Shown one piece after another: positions 29,408-38,586 of a stretch of 64,000 nt of DNA. Position 1 is the first letter of the stretch. Every line of letters starts with the position of its first letter. This DNA comes from Clostridium pasteurianum DSM 525 = ATCC 6013. GTDB taxonomy: Bacteria; Bacillota; Clostridia; Clostridiales; Clostridiaceae. The position numbers and the translations under genes were made by a program. The notes under the pieces were generated by a model. That model saw only the letters and a list, made by a program, of their open reading frames with translations. It ran no database searches and was not told where the DNA came from. The stretch is taken from NCBI RefSeq assembly GCF_000807255.1, contig NZ_CP009268.1:1332384-1396383 (forward strand). The letters run 5' to 3'.

Positions 29408-30742
29408 ATGAAAAATATTATTATATCCTCCAATGGTAGTACTGGAGGCAAAACCACCATAACTATGGGATTGTTAAAAGTACTTAAAAATAGAGGGATC
29501 AAACCGCAGAGTTATAAGGTAGGGCCGGATTATATAGATCCTGATTTTCATGAATACATTACAAAAGTTCCAGCAAGAAATCTTGATTTGTACCTTATGG
29601 GAGAAGATGGAGTTAAAGCTAGTTTTTCCAGAGGCAGTGGTGACTATGGAGTAGTAGAAGGGGTTATGGGACTTTATGATGGCAAGGGTATAAGTACAAA
29701 ATATTCCACTGCTCATGTGGCAAAACTGCTTAATTTACCTGTGATTTTAGTATTGTCTCCAAAGGCTAAAGCAGCCACTTTATGTGCAGAGATAAAGGGA
29801 TTGATGAACTTTGAAAATGTAAAAATAGCAGGAATAATATTTAATAATATAAAGGAAAGCTACTATAATTTATTAAAAGCAGCTGTGGAAAAACACTGCA
29901 ATATTAAAGTGTTTGGATATGTTCCAAGTGATGAAAGACTTTCTTTAAAAAGCAGGCATCTAGGGCTTATACAAAGCAGCGAAATTGAAGATTTAAATGA
30001 AAAGGTTGAACTATGTGCAGCATTAATGGAGAAGTATATAGATATTGATTTACTGCTGAAATGTTTTGAAGACTCTCATATAGATTGTAATAAATATATT
30101 GATAATCTTCACGTAAAAAATATGGGATTAAAATCAGCAGTAGCTTATGATAAAGCTTTTTGTTTCTATTATAAGGAAAATATCGAACTTCTTGAGGAAG
30201 CAGGACAAGTACAGTTTTTCAGTCCCATCAAGGATAGACAAATTCCACAAGACGTAGATTTTTTATACATAGGGGGAGGATATCCTGAGATATTCATAGA
30301 TAAACTAAGCAGAAATAAAACTATGCTGAAAAGTATAAGAGATGAATTAAATGCTGGTTTAAGATGTTATGCAGAGTGCGGCGGACTTATGTATCTTACG
30401 GAAGCAATAGATGGGAAAGAGACAGTAGGATTTTTTAAAGGTGAATCTCAGATGACTAACAAGCTGCAGAATTTTGGCTATGCACAGGCAAAGGTAATTA
30501 ATGAAAATTCCATATTGCCAGTGGGGATAAGTTTTAATTGCCATGAATTTCATAAATCCAAGGTGAGTTTAGAGAAAAGGTATATATATGAGTTTGATAA
30601 AGCTAACTATGATGATTCCATAAAAAAATGGAATTGTGGTTATGTAAAAGGCAATACTTTGGCAAATTATGCTCATGTACATTTCTTTGGAAATCTAGAA
30701 ATGTTTAAATATTTAATATCATCTAAGCCATTTTCAATATAA
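29408..30742 (+). CDS. cbiA: cobyrinic acid a,c-diamide synthase CbiA
   Basis: Amidates the a and c acetate side chains of cob(II)yrinate using glutamine and ATP. 444 aa. The N-terminal ATP-binding domain begins IIISSNGSTGGKTT and includes KVGPDYIDPDFHE, then the GVVEGVMGLYDGKG block. The C-terminal glutaminase domain has catalytic Cys in CYAECGGLMYL. Together with cbiP it provides the two amidation stages. It follows cobO with 4 bases between. Confidence 0.97.
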   Translation: MKNIIISSNGSTGGKTTITMGLLKVLKNRGIKPQSYKVGPDYIDPDFHEYITKVPARNLDLYLMGEDGVKASFSRGSGDYGVVEGVMGLYDGKGISTKYSTAHVAKLLNLPVILVLSPKAKAATLCAEIKGLMNFENVKIAGIIFNNIKESYYNLLKAAVEKHCNIKVFGYVPSDERLSLKSRHLGLIQSSEIEDLNEKVELCAALMEKYIDIDLLLKCFEDSHIDCNKYIDNLHVKNMGLKSAVAYDKAFCFYYKENIELLEEAGQVQFFSPIKDRQIPQDVDFLYIGGGYPEIFIDKLSRNKTMLKSIRDELNAGLRCYAECGGLMYLTEAIDGKETVGFFKGESQMTNKLQNFGYAQAKVINENSILPVGISFNCHEFHKSKVSLEKRYIYEFDKANYDDSIKKWNCGYVKGNTLANYAHVHFFGNLEMFKYLISSKPFSI

Positions 30743-30861
30743 TAATATTTAAATAGAGATGACGGGAAGATAACTCAATTCCATTGAAAAATATGCTATA
30801 ATTCAAGTATATTTTATAGCTGAAATTTCTATACTAACCATATTTTTAGGAGGACAATTTT

Positions 30862-31569
30862 ATGAAAATTGTGGTGATTTACGGCACAGAGCATAGAGGC
30901 AGCACTTATAATATCTCTCAATTATTTTTGGAAAAATTAAGATCTAAGCCAGAAGAAGTTGTAGAATTTTTTCTTCCAAAGGATATGCCCTATTTTTGTG
31001 TAGGATGTGCAAAATGTTTTACTGTAAGCGAAAAATTATGTCCTCATTATAGCAGAATAAATCCCATAAAAGAAGCAATGGAAAAAGCAGACTTAATGAT
31101 TCTCACAAGTCCTGTATATGTGTTTCATGCAAGCGGTCAAATGAAAGCTTTTCTTGATCATTTTGGATTTCAATGGATGGTACATCGTCCTAATAAAACC
31201 ATGTTTTCAAAAATGGCTTTAATTATATCCACAGCAGCTGGCGGCGGAATGAAATCTACTAATAAAGATATTAAAGATAGTATGAACTTTTGGGGAGTAG
31301 GTAAAATATTTACCTATGGCAAAGCTGTTGCAGCTATAAATTGGGAAGGTGTAAGTGAAAAGAAAAAGATAGAGATAAATAGAGATGTGGAAAGAATAGC
31401 TGCCAAAATTTTATCAAGATTTGGTAATATAAAACCTAGCCTAAAAGTAAAAAAACTATTTTATATTATGAGACTTGTTCAAAAAAGATTTACTATTAAT
31501 GCTGTAGATAAAGAATATTGGGAAAGTCAGGGGTGGCTCGGACACAAACGTCCTTGGAAGAGATTGTAA
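30862..31569 (+). CDS. flavodoxin-family NAD(P)H-dependent oxidoreductase with 4Fe-4S-type Cys motif
   Basis: 235 aa. It has the flavodoxin-like FMN fold (IYGTEHRGSTYNI for the phosphate loop, LTSPVYVFHASGQMKAFLDHF for the isoalloxazine side). A compact cysteine cluster C46-x2-C49-x2-C52-x7-C60 fits the CX2CX2CX4-7C signature of archaeal iron-sulfur flavoprotein (Isf). The C-terminal ~50 residues, ending WESQGWLGHKRPWKRL, are extra. It lies between cbiA and cbiC in the same orientation. A corrinoid Co(II) reductase feeding CobO would fit; this is inference from position and chemistry. SD AGGAGG precedes the ATG. Confidence 0.75.
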   Translation: MKIVVIYGTEHRGSTYNISQLFLEKLRSKPEEVVEFFLPKDMPYFCVGCAKCFTVSEKLCPHYSRINPIKEAMEKADLMILTSPVYVFHASGQMKAFLDHFGFQWMVHRPNKTMFSKMALIISTAAGGGMKSTNKDIKDSMNFWGVGKIFTYGKAVAAINWEGVSEKKKIEINRDVERIAAKILSRFGNIKPSLKVKKLFYIMRLVQKRFTINAVDKEYWESQGWLGHKRPWKRL

Positions 31570-31591
31570 TAGGAAGGGAAGTGAGGACTTA

Positions 31592-32257
31592 GTGAGTTTT
31601 GATATTTATTGTGACTCACTAAAAATGTTTATGGATTATATAAAAATGCCTATGGATATAGAGAAGAGAAGCTTTGAAATAATAGGGGAAGAAATGGGTG
31701 AGCATAATTTTTCCCAAAGAGAATTGAGTATAGTAAAAAGAGTTATACATACTACAGCTGATTTTGAATATAAGGATTTAATGTATATAAGAGAAAATGC
31801 CATTAATAGTGCCTTAGAATTATTAAAAGAAGGTGTCACTATTTATACTGACACAAATATGGCACTATCAGGAATAAATAAGAAGGCAATTAAGGAGCTA
31901 AACTGCAAAGTAGAGTGTTTTGTATCTAGAGAGGATGTAGCTGAGGAGGCTAAGGAGAGAAAGGTTACTCGTTCAATGGCAGCAGTAGAAAAAGCTGTGG
32001 AGGAAGGAGTACAGTTCTTTGTATTTGGTAATGCACCAACGGCTTTGTATAGACTTAAAGAGCTTATAGTTGAAGGAAAGGCTGATGCTAGATTTATAGT
32101 GGGAGCACCTATAGGTTTTGTAGGGGCTGCTGATTCGAAAATTGAAATAGAAAAGCTTGATTTACCAATGATAACTATAAGAGGAAGAAAAGGTGGAAGT
32201 TCAGTAGCCGCTGCTATTGTAAATTCTCTTATGTATATGCTTATAGAAAGAAGTTAA
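31592..32257 (+). CDS. cbiC: cobalt-precorrin-8 methylmutase CbiC
   Basis: Moves the C11 methyl to C12, giving cobyrinate. 221 aa, normal for CbiC/CobH. The conserved catalytic histidine is in VKRVIHTTADFEY, followed by the TDTNMALSGI block. The glycine-rich GAPIGFVGAADSK and TIRGRKGGSSVAAAIVNSL motifs complete the family pattern. The start is GTG at 31592, preceded by AGTGAGG. cbiD follows 14 bases after its stop with its own SD. Confidence 0.96.
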   Translation: MSFDIYCDSLKMFMDYIKMPMDIEKRSFEIIGEEMGEHNFSQRELSIVKRVIHTTADFEYKDLMYIRENAINSALELLKEGVTIYTDTNMALSGINKKAIKELNCKVECFVSREDVAEEAKERKVTRSMAAVEKAVEEGVQFFVFGNAPTALYRLKELIVEGKADARFIVGAPIGFVGAADSKIEIEKLDLPMITIRGRKGGSSVAAAIVNSLMYMLIERS

Positions 32258-32271
32258 AAGGAAGATAAATA

Positions 32272-33363
32272 ATGCTTGATTTATATATAAATTGTGATGG
32301 AAAAAAGCTTAGATGTGGCTATACTACAGGATCCTGTGCAGCCGCTGCAGCTAAGGCGGCGGCTATCATGCTTTATTATGGTAAGGAATTAGATGAAATA
32401 AGAATAGATACCCCTAAGGGAATAGAGCTTTTATTAGAAGTGGAGAAAGTTATTAAAGGTGAAAATTATGTAGAGTGCTGCATTGTAAAAGATGCTGGAG
32501 ATGACCCGGATGTAACTCATGGACTGGAAATATGGGCTAGAGCGGAGAAGAAGAGTAATGGTTATACTTTAAAAGCTGGGAAAGGCGTAGGTGTAGTTAA
32601 AGGTGAAGGATTATATGTAAAAAAAGGCGAACCAGCCATAAATCCAGTGCCAAGAAATATGATAGAAAGAGAGGTAAGAGAGGTCTTACCTAAGGATAAA
32701 GGAATAGAAATAACTATATTTGTACCAAAGGGAGAAGAAATAGCTAAAAAGACCTTTAATCCAAGGCTTAATATAGAAGGCGGCATTTCCATACTAGGTA
32801 CAACGGGAATAGTAGTGCCTATGTCTGAAGAAGCACTAAAGGAATCTATAAAGCTGGAGATAAACCAAAAAGCTGCATTGGGTTATAAGGAACTAGTTTT
32901 AGTTTTTGGAAATATGGGAGAGGACAAAGCTAGAGAGCTAGGAATTGACCCTAAAAAAATAGTATCCATGTCCAATTATGTGGGCTTTGCATTAAATAGC
33001 TGCGTTGAAAAGGGAATAAAAAAAATTACGATTATAGGTCACATAGGGAAAATTTGCAAAGTGGCAGCAGGCTGTTTTAATACACATAGCAGAATTTGTG
33101 ATGTAAGACTTGAAGTAATAGCCCTTGAACTGGCACTTATGGGGGAGAGTAGGAAAATTGTACAAAAAGTATATGAGCAGAAGACCACAGAAGGGGCAGT
33201 TAATCTTTTAGGAGATAATTATCAGCAGCTTTATGAAAGAATAGGAGAGAAGATAAAGCAGAGAATTCAGCAGTTTTCCTATAATCAATTAGAGACAGAG
33301 TTAATTATGTTTTCTATGAGAAGGGGAGTGATCTATGATAGTAGAGGTGACATTAATGCGTAG
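32272..33363 (+). CDS. cbiD: cobalt-precorrin-5B C1-methyltransferase CbiD
   Basis: SAM-dependent C1 methylation in the anaerobic pathway. 363 aa. The signature [17 protein letters not shown] is at residues ~13-29, followed by [14 protein letters not shown]-type sequence ([16 protein letters not shown]) and [12 protein letters not shown]. The enzyme is not related to the other cobalamin methyltransferases, and its presence confirms the anaerobic route. Its C-terminus is followed by an R1 repeat rather than directly by cbiE. Confidence 0.97.
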   Translation: MLDLYINCDGKKLRCGYTTGSCAAAAAKAAAIMLYYGKELDEIRIDTPKGIELLLEVEKVIKGENYVECCIVKDAGDDPDVTHGLEIWARAEKKSNGYTLKAGKGVGVVKGEGLYVKKGEPAINPVPRNMIEREVREVLPKDKGIEITIFVPKGEEIAKKTFNPRLNIEGGISILGTTGIVVPMSEEALKESIKLEINQKAALGYKELVLVFGNMGEDKARELGIDPKKIVSMSNYVGFALNSCVEKGIKKITIIGHIGKICKVAAGCFNTHSRICDVRLEVIALELALMGESRKIVQKVYEQKTTEGAVNLLGDNYQQLYERIGEKIKQRIQQFSYNQLETELIMFSMRRGVIYDSRGDINA

Positions 33364-33365
33364 TA

Positions 33366-33446
33366 GTGGGAAAGGACGAAGGTCAAGGCAAAGTATAAAG
33401 TTCAAAGAACAAATATCAAATGTGGAAAAGCTTCGTCCTTTTCTCC
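33366..33446 (+). repeat. dispersed hairpin repeat R1, copy 2 (short form)
   Basis: The terminal arms GGAAAGGACGAAG (33369-33381) and CTTCGTCCTTTT (33431-33442) are inverted repeats. Between them lies the family core TTCAAAGAACAAATATCAAA (33401-33420). It is located between cbiD and cbiE and has no coding capacity. Confidence 0.8.
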
Positions 33447-33580
33447 TAAGATGTAAAAATAAATATGATGAATACAAATTTGTTTTAGTAACTTAGTAGG
33501 AGGATTTATATGACCAATAATTAGAAAGAATACTTTAAAGCAAATCAACTTAATATGTTTAATATTGTGAGGATTAAAAT

Positions 33581-34198
33581 ATGATTTACATAGTTGGTCT
33601 TGGACCAGGCAGTAGAGAATATATGCTAGTTAAAACTATAGATGTTTTAGAAAATTCAGATATTATTATAGGCTTTAAAAGAGCAATGGAGAGTATTGCT
33701 TTTATTAAAGGTGAAAATAAGGTTGTAGTAAAAAATTTAAAAGAAATACTGGATATAATAAATAATGATGCGGATAAGAGTATTTCTATTGTGGCTTCTG
33801 GAGACCCCTGTTTCTATGGAATTTCAGATTACATAAATAGGAATTACAAAGGTGATTTAGTTACAATACCAGGTGTAAGTTCCTTTCAGTATCTTATGGC
33901 GAAACTTAATAAATCTTGGCAAGGAGCTTACCTTGGAAGTCTTCATGGCAGAGAAGAAGATTTTATAGAGAAGGTTAAAAAAAATAAAATTTCCATATGG
34001 CTTACGGATAAGGTGAATTCTCCAAAGGAAATTTGTAAAAGCTTATTTAAGGAAAGTCTCTTAGTTAAAGTTTATGTAGGAGAAAACTTGTCTTACAGTG
34101 ATGAGAAAATTCTAATTGGAAAACCAGAAGAATTTATGCATATAGAATTTTATGATTTAGCGGTGGTGGTAATAGAAAATGAAATACATAAGGGATGA
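33581..34198 (+). CDS. cbiE: cobalt-precorrin-7 C5-methyltransferase CbiE
   Basis: Methylates C5 of the corrin ring. 205 aa, tetrapyrrole methylase fold with the SAM loop IVGLGPGSREYML at the N-terminus and VASGDPCFYGI (GDP motif) near residue 70. It works with CbiT, which here is a separate gene, not fused as in CobL. Its end overlaps cbiT by 20 bases. SD GTGAGG precedes the ATG. Confidence 0.95.
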   Translation: MIYIVGLGPGSREYMLVKTIDVLENSDIIIGFKRAMESIAFIKGENKVVVKNLKEILDIINNDADKSISIVASGDPCFYGISDYINRNYKGDLVTIPGVSSFQYLMAKLNKSWQGAYLGSLHGREEDFIEKVKKNKISIWLTDKVNSPKEICKSLFKESLLVKVYVGENLSYSDEKILIGKPEEFMHIEFYDLAVVVIENEIHKG

Positions 34199-34745
34199 AG
34201 AATTTATAAGGGGTAAAGCTCCTATGACGAAGGAAGAAATACGAATACTAAGTATATCTAAGCTCAATTTGGAAAAGGATTTTAAGGTGCTTGATGTAGG
34301 TGCTGGAACTGGTTCAGTATCTGTGCAGATGAGTAAAGTATGTTATGAAGGCCATATTACAGCTATTGAAAAAGATATTGAAGCAATAGACTTAATAGAG
34401 AAAAATAAAGAGAAATTTAATGCTCATAATATTAGTATTGTAGAAGGAGAAGCTTTAGAGGTAGAAAATAATATAAATGAAAAATTTGATGCGGTATTTA
34501 TTGGAGGCAGTGGTGGAGATATAGAGAGTATAATAAAAAGGTATGGAGAAAAGCTGAAACTGCAAAAAAATATGGTGCTGAATTTTATTACTATTGATAA
34601 TGTATATAGGGCTATGCATACACTTAAAAATCTTGAATATGATGTAGATTTAATTCAAGTATCAGTGAATAGAGGTAAGGGAAAGAGCTGTATGCTGGTG
34701 GCAAATAATCCTATCTTCATATTAACAGCGGTAAAGAAATATTAG
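34179..34745 (+). CDS. cbiT: cobalt-precorrin-6B C15-methyltransferase (decarboxylating) CbiT
   Basis: Methylates C15 and removes the acetate carboxyl at C12. 188 aa, Rossmann class I methyltransferase with SAM motif VLDVGAGTGSVSVQM and the family N-terminus IRDEEFIRGKAPMTKEEIR. FIGGSGGDIESII forms the substrate loop. It begins inside cbiE (20-base overlap), so translation of the two is likely coupled. An R1 repeat follows. Confidence 0.95.
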   Translation: MKYIRDEEFIRGKAPMTKEEIRILSISKLNLEKDFKVLDVGAGTGSVSVQMSKVCYEGHITAIEKDIEAIDLIEKNKEKFNAHNISIVEGEALEVENNINEKFDAVFIGGSGGDIESIIKRYGEKLKLQKNMVLNFITIDNVYRAMHTLKNLEYDVDLIQVSVNRGKGKSCMLVANNPIFILTAVKKY

Positions 34746-34777
34746 ATTTAATTTAGGTAATATAATAAATTCTTATT

Positions 34778-34962
34778 AGGGGAAAAGGACTAACTAAGAA
34801 GCAAAGTATAAAGTTCAAAGAACAAATATCAAATACTCTTAATTCTTAACTCTTAATTAAATAAATCTGTTCTTTGAACTTTGATATCTGAACTCTTTTA
34901 ACTCTCCACTTTCTACTATCAACTTTCAACTGAGAAAAGTGTTTCGCACTTTTCTCCATAGA
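34778..34962 (+). repeat. dispersed hairpin repeat R1, copy 3 (long form)
   Basis: Contains the core TTCAAAGAACAAATATCAAA (34814-34833). An inverted counterpart GTTCTTTGAACTTT lies at 34869-34882, and the right end is the hairpin GAGAAAAGTG-TTTCG-CACTTTTCTC. It lies between cbiT and cbiL and is longer than copies 1 and 2. No ORF is present. Confidence 0.8.
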
Positions 34963-35001
34963 TAAATTAAATAATATTATAAAAATACAGGAGGTAAAAA
35001 T

Positions 35002-35667
35002 ATGGCTAAACTATACGGTATAGGGGTTGGACCAGGAGACAAGGAACTGCTTACTCTTAAAGCAGTTAGGAGGATGAAAAACTGCCCTGTGGTAGTGGTA
35101 CCCAGCGGTATGGCAGGAGGGAGAAGTATAGCCCTTGAAATAGCAGAGGATTATATAGATAAAGATGCTGAGATAATAGTAAAATACTTTCCAATGGGAG
35201 GTAAGGATCAGGAAGAAAAAATATATGAGGCTTTTAAGGCTATAGAGGAAAAGCTTAAAGAAGGCAGCGATGTAGCTTTTCTAACCATTGGGGATCCTTT
35301 TGTATATAGTACTTACATATATCTTTTAAAATATATAGAGGAGAGGGGCTACGAAACAGAAACAGTACCTGGAATAACTTCCTTTTGTGCCTGTGCCAGT
35401 CTTGCAAAGGAACCCTTGGTAATTGGTAATGAATCACTTCTTATAGTTCCAGGAGATAAAGTAAATACTATTAAAGAGGAAAAATACGTGGTTATAATGA
35501 AAGTATATAAAATGGAAGAAGAAATACTAAATGTTCTGGAAGAAAAAGATTTTAACTATGTATACATAAAAAGAGCTGGCAGGGAAGGTCAGGAAATTTT
35601 AAGGAGAAGAGAGGACATATTAAACAATAGAGAATATATGTCTCTTATTATAGCAAATAGAAAATAG
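35002..35667 (+). CDS. cbiL: cobalt-factor II C20-methyltransferase CbiL
   Basis: Methylates C20 of cobalt-sirohydrochlorin to give cobalt-factor III. 221 aa, tetrapyrrole methylase fold. SAM loop GIGVGPGDKELLTLKA, then FLTIGDPFVYSTYIYL and VPGITSFCACASLAKEPLVIGNE are CbiL hallmarks. The SD AGGAGG lies 7 bases before the ATG. It sits in the middle of the block, with a 142-bp plain gap before cbiF. Confidence 0.95.
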   Translation: MAKLYGIGVGPGDKELLTLKAVRRMKNCPVVVVPSGMAGGRSIALEIAEDYIDKDAEIIVKYFPMGGKDQEEKIYEAFKAIEEKLKEGSDVAFLTIGDPFVYSTYIYLLKYIEERGYETETVPGITSFCACASLAKEPLVIGNESLLIVPGDKVNTIKEEKYVVIMKVYKMEEEILNVLEEKDFNYVYIKRAGREGQEILRRREDILNNREYMSLIIANRK

Positions 35668-35809
35668 ATAGAATATAAAGTTTATGTGTGAGTATAGATT
35701 CTTATAGTGATATAATGCAGTTAAATAACTTTTAATTAGCTATAATTAAAACTAGTTATGGCTAATCAAATGCATAAAGATACTAAAATACTTTAGAGGA
35801 AGTGAATAT

Positions 35810-36586
35810 ATGGTTTATTTTATAGGAGCAGGTCCGGGAGATGTGGATCTTATAACAGTGAAGGGACGAGATACTTTAGCTAAAGCTGATATAGTTATTT
35901 ATGCAGGGTCCCTAGTAAGTAAGGAGCATATGAATTTTTGTAAAGAAGATGTAAAAATTTATAATTCTGCATCTATGAATTTGGATGAGGTAATTGAAGT
36001 TATTAAAGAAGGCAGTGCTGAAAATAAAATTATAGTAAGACTTCATACAGGAGATCCGGCTATATATGGAGCTATAAAAGAGCAAATGGATATATTGGAT
36101 GAGTTTAATATAAGTTATGAAGTTGTTCCTGGAGTAAGTTCATTTACTGCAGCCGCTGCGGCAATTAAAAGGGAATTTACTCTTCCAAAGGTTAGTCAAA
36201 CGGTAATACTTACAAGAATAGAAGGCAGAACGCCGGTACCAGAGGGAGAAGACCTTGAAAAATTAGCAAAGATAGGAGCTTCTATGGCAATTTTTTTATC
36301 TGTTAGTATGATTGATAAAGTAGTAGAAAAACTAAAAAAGGGCTACGGCAGAAATGTAGCAGTTGCAATAGTAGAAAGAGCCACTTGGGAAGATGAAAGG
36401 ACTATTATTGGTACTTTAGATGATATTTCTGAGAAGGTAAAAAAAGCAAATATAACTAAATGTGCACAGATACTAGTGGGAGATTTTATAGATTGTGAAT
36501 ATGAAAAAAGTAAGCTTTATGATAAAAGCTTTACCCACATGTTTAGAGAGGGTATAGATGAGGATAGCAGTAGTAAGTCTAAATGA
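35810..36586 (+). CDS. cbiF: cobalt-precorrin-4 C11-methyltransferase CbiF
   Basis: Methylates C11. 258 aa, tetrapyrrole methylase with FIGAGPGDVDLITVKG and LHTGDPAIYGAIKEQM, then VVPGVSSFTAAAAAIKREFTLP and TRIEGRTPVPEGE, which are specific for CbiF/CobM. The last 29 bases overlap cbiG, which is read in another frame. SD AGAGGAAG precedes the ATG. Confidence 0.97.
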   Translation: MVYFIGAGPGDVDLITVKGRDTLAKADIVIYAGSLVSKEHMNFCKEDVKIYNSASMNLDEVIEVIKEGSAENKIIVRLHTGDPAIYGAIKEQMDILDEFNISYEVVPGVSSFTAAAAAIKREFTLPKVSQTVILTRIEGRTPVPEGEDLEKLAKIGASMAIFLSVSMIDKVVEKLKKGYGRNVAVAIVERATWEDERTIIGTLDDISEKVKKANITKCAQILVGDFIDCEYEKSKLYDKSFTHMFREGIDEDSSSKSK

Positions 36587-37610
36587 GAAAGGTGATAATA
36601 TAGCTAGTACTATAGCTGATAATATTGATATAGATATATATTCTAAGAATAAAATTGCAGAGTTTAATGTTAAGTCTATTACTGAAGAACTTATGCAAAA
36701 ATATCAGGCTCTAGTATTTTTATCTTCTACAGGAATTGCCGTAAGAGCTATTGCTCCATACATAAAGTCTAAAGACAAAGATCCTGCTGTGATAGTTATA
36801 GATGTACTGGGAAAGCATGTTATAAGTCTTCTCAGTGGTCATCTGGGAGGTGCTAACTATCTTTCTCTAAAACTTGCCAATATAATAGATGCAATTCCCG
36901 TAATAACTACCGCTACAGATATGTTGAAAATTAAGGCACCAGATATTATTGCAACGGAAAATAATCTTATAATAGATAATTTAAAAGATGCTAAAAATAT
37001 ATCTGCTTTACTGGTGGATGGTGAGAAAGTAGCTTTTATAGATGAGAAAAATAGAATTTCTGTGCCAGAAGCATATGTTAATCTAGCAGATATTCAGAAG
37101 TGTTGTGAATTTGAGAAAATATTAGTACAGAATTACAGCTTATTAGAAAAGCTCAAGGGCATTGTATATGTAACTAATAAATCCAATGTATCTAGTTTAA
37201 AAGAATATCCCTGCACTGAACTCAAGCAGTTAAAGCTTATAAGAAAAGATGTTGTACTTGGTGTAGGGTGTAAAAAAAATTATCTCCCTGAAATAATGAT
37301 AAAGCAAGTCTGTGAAAGCTTAGAGGAATTAAACATAGATAGAAGAGCAGTAAAATATGTAGCTACTGTGGAGATAAAAAAGAATGAAAGAGCTATTTTA
37401 GAATTAAATCAATTTTTGAAATCAGAATTAAAAATTTTTACAAAAGATGATATAAGAGAAATACAACATCAATATAAGGGCAGTGATTTTGTGGAGAAAA
37501 GCATAGGTATAAGAGCAGTCTGTGAACCCTGTGTAGAGCTTAGCGGAGCTGACATTTTTACAGAAAAAATAAGTCTTTCTGGAATGACTTTATGCATGGG
37601 GAAAATTTGA
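36558..37610 (+). CDS. cbiG: cobalt-precorrin-5A hydrolase CbiG
   Basis: Opens the delta-lactone and releases the C20 carbon as acetaldehyde, the ring-contraction step typical of the anaerobic route. 350 aa. The N-terminal domain has VFLSSTGIAVRAIAPYIKSK and HVISLLSGHLGGANYL; the C-terminal domain starts VVLGVGCKKN and is the CobE/GbiG-like part. It begins within cbiF (29-base overlap). An R2 repeat separates it from cbiH. Confidence 0.95.
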   Translation: MRIAVVSLNEKGDNIASTIADNIDIDIYSKNKIAEFNVKSITEELMQKYQALVFLSSTGIAVRAIAPYIKSKDKDPAVIVIDVLGKHVISLLSGHLGGANYLSLKLANIIDAIPVITTATDMLKIKAPDIIATENNLIIDNLKDAKNISALLVDGEKVAFIDEKNRISVPEAYVNLADIQKCCEFEKILVQNYSLLEKLKGIVYVTNKSNVSSLKEYPCTELKQLKLIRKDVVLGVGCKKNYLPEIMIKQVCESLEELNIDRRAVKYVATVEIKKNERAILELNQFLKSELKIFTKDDIREIQHQYKGSDFVEKSIGIRAVCEPCVELSGADIFTEKISLSGMTLCMGKI

Positions 37611-37663
37611 AATTACATTTTAATTTGACATCTATAGTTAAAAAATATAAGGGAAATTTCATT

Positions 37664-37845
37664 TCAACCTGACTAACTTGGCGTAAGTCTCCCACGCACT
37701 CTGTACAGTCCTGACACCAAATTAAAATTTGGGCTCTCTACTTTTCTTCAAGTGGAAGCTCTACGCCAAGTAAGCCAGGCATTGCAGTTCTAAAATTCAG
37801 ATGGGGTAAAAAAATCCCCACCTGAATTAAGAACTTGCTTCAATT
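37664..37845 (+). repeat. dispersed repeat R2, copy B
   Basis: Conserved left end CCTGACTAACTTGGCGTAAG and right end with TACGCCAAGTAAGCCAGGCA form one stem (ACTTGGCGTA/TACGCCAAGT). A second stem is GTTCT.AATTCAG.TGGGG / CCCCA.CTGAATT.AGAAC. The middle differs from copies at 19716 and 58456. It ends 24 bases before the cbiH start codon. Confidence 0.85.
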
Positions 37846-37869
37846 TAATATCTGAAAGGAGAAGTTTTA

Positions 37870-38586
37870 ATGGGAAAATTGTATGTAGTGGGTATAGGAC
37901 CTGGAGGACTTCAGCACATGACTGTAAGGGCAAGACAAGTTATAGAGGAAAGTGAAGTTATAGTAGGATATACAAAATATATTGATTTTATAGCTCCCCT
38001 GATTGAGAATAAAGAAGTATTCTCTACGGGAATGATGAAGGAAGAAGAAAGGTGCAGGGAAGCTTTAAGACTGTCAAAGGACAAGATAGTATCTATCATT
38101 AGTACAGGAGATGCAGGTATTTATGGCATGGCAGGGCTTGTCTTGGAACTGATAGAAAATGAACAGGTAGAAATAGTCCCTGGAGTTACAGCTTCCTCAG
38201 CTGCTGCATCTATTTTAGGTGCTCCAATTATGCATGACAGCTGCAATATAAGTCTTAGTGATTTAATGACACCTTATGAACTTATAAAGAAGAGGGTTGA
38301 GGCTGCTGCACAGGCAGATTTTGTTATAACTCTCTATAATCCAAAGAGCAAAGGCAGACCTCATTATCTTAAAGAAAATATAGAAACAATAAAAAAATAT
38401 AGAAATGGCAATACACCAGTGGCAGTAGTTAAAAATGCACTAAGAGAAGGGCAGGAATATGAAATATTTACTTTAGATTCCTTTGATGACAGTAATGTTG
38501 ATATGCTGTCAGTTGTTTTGATTGGAAATAGTCAAAGCTTTGTAAAGAATGGAGTATTTATAACTCCAAGAGGCTATAAACTATGA
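37870..38586 (+). CDS. cbiH: cobalt-factor III C17-methyltransferase CbiH (CobJ)
   Basis: Methylates C17 and drives ring contraction with lactone formation. 238 aa. VVGIGPGGLQHMTVRA and ISTGDAGIYGMAGLVLEL are the SAM and GD motifs. VPGVTASSAAASILGAPIMHD and ITLYNPKSKGRPHYL are specific for CobJ/CbiH. SD AAAGGAG lies 9 bases before the ATG. It overlaps cbiJ by 4 bases (ATGA). Confidence 0.96.
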   Translation: MGKLYVVGIGPGGLQHMTVRARQVIEESEVIVGYTKYIDFIAPLIENKEVFSTGMMKEEERCREALRLSKDKIVSIISTGDAGIYGMAGLVLELIENEQVEIVPGVTASSAAASILGAPIMHDSCNISLSDLMTPYELIKKRVEAAAQADFVITLYNPKSKGRPHYLKENIETIKKYRNGNTPVAVVKNALREGQEYEIFTLDSFDDSNVDMLSVVLIGNSQSFVKNGVFITPRGYKL

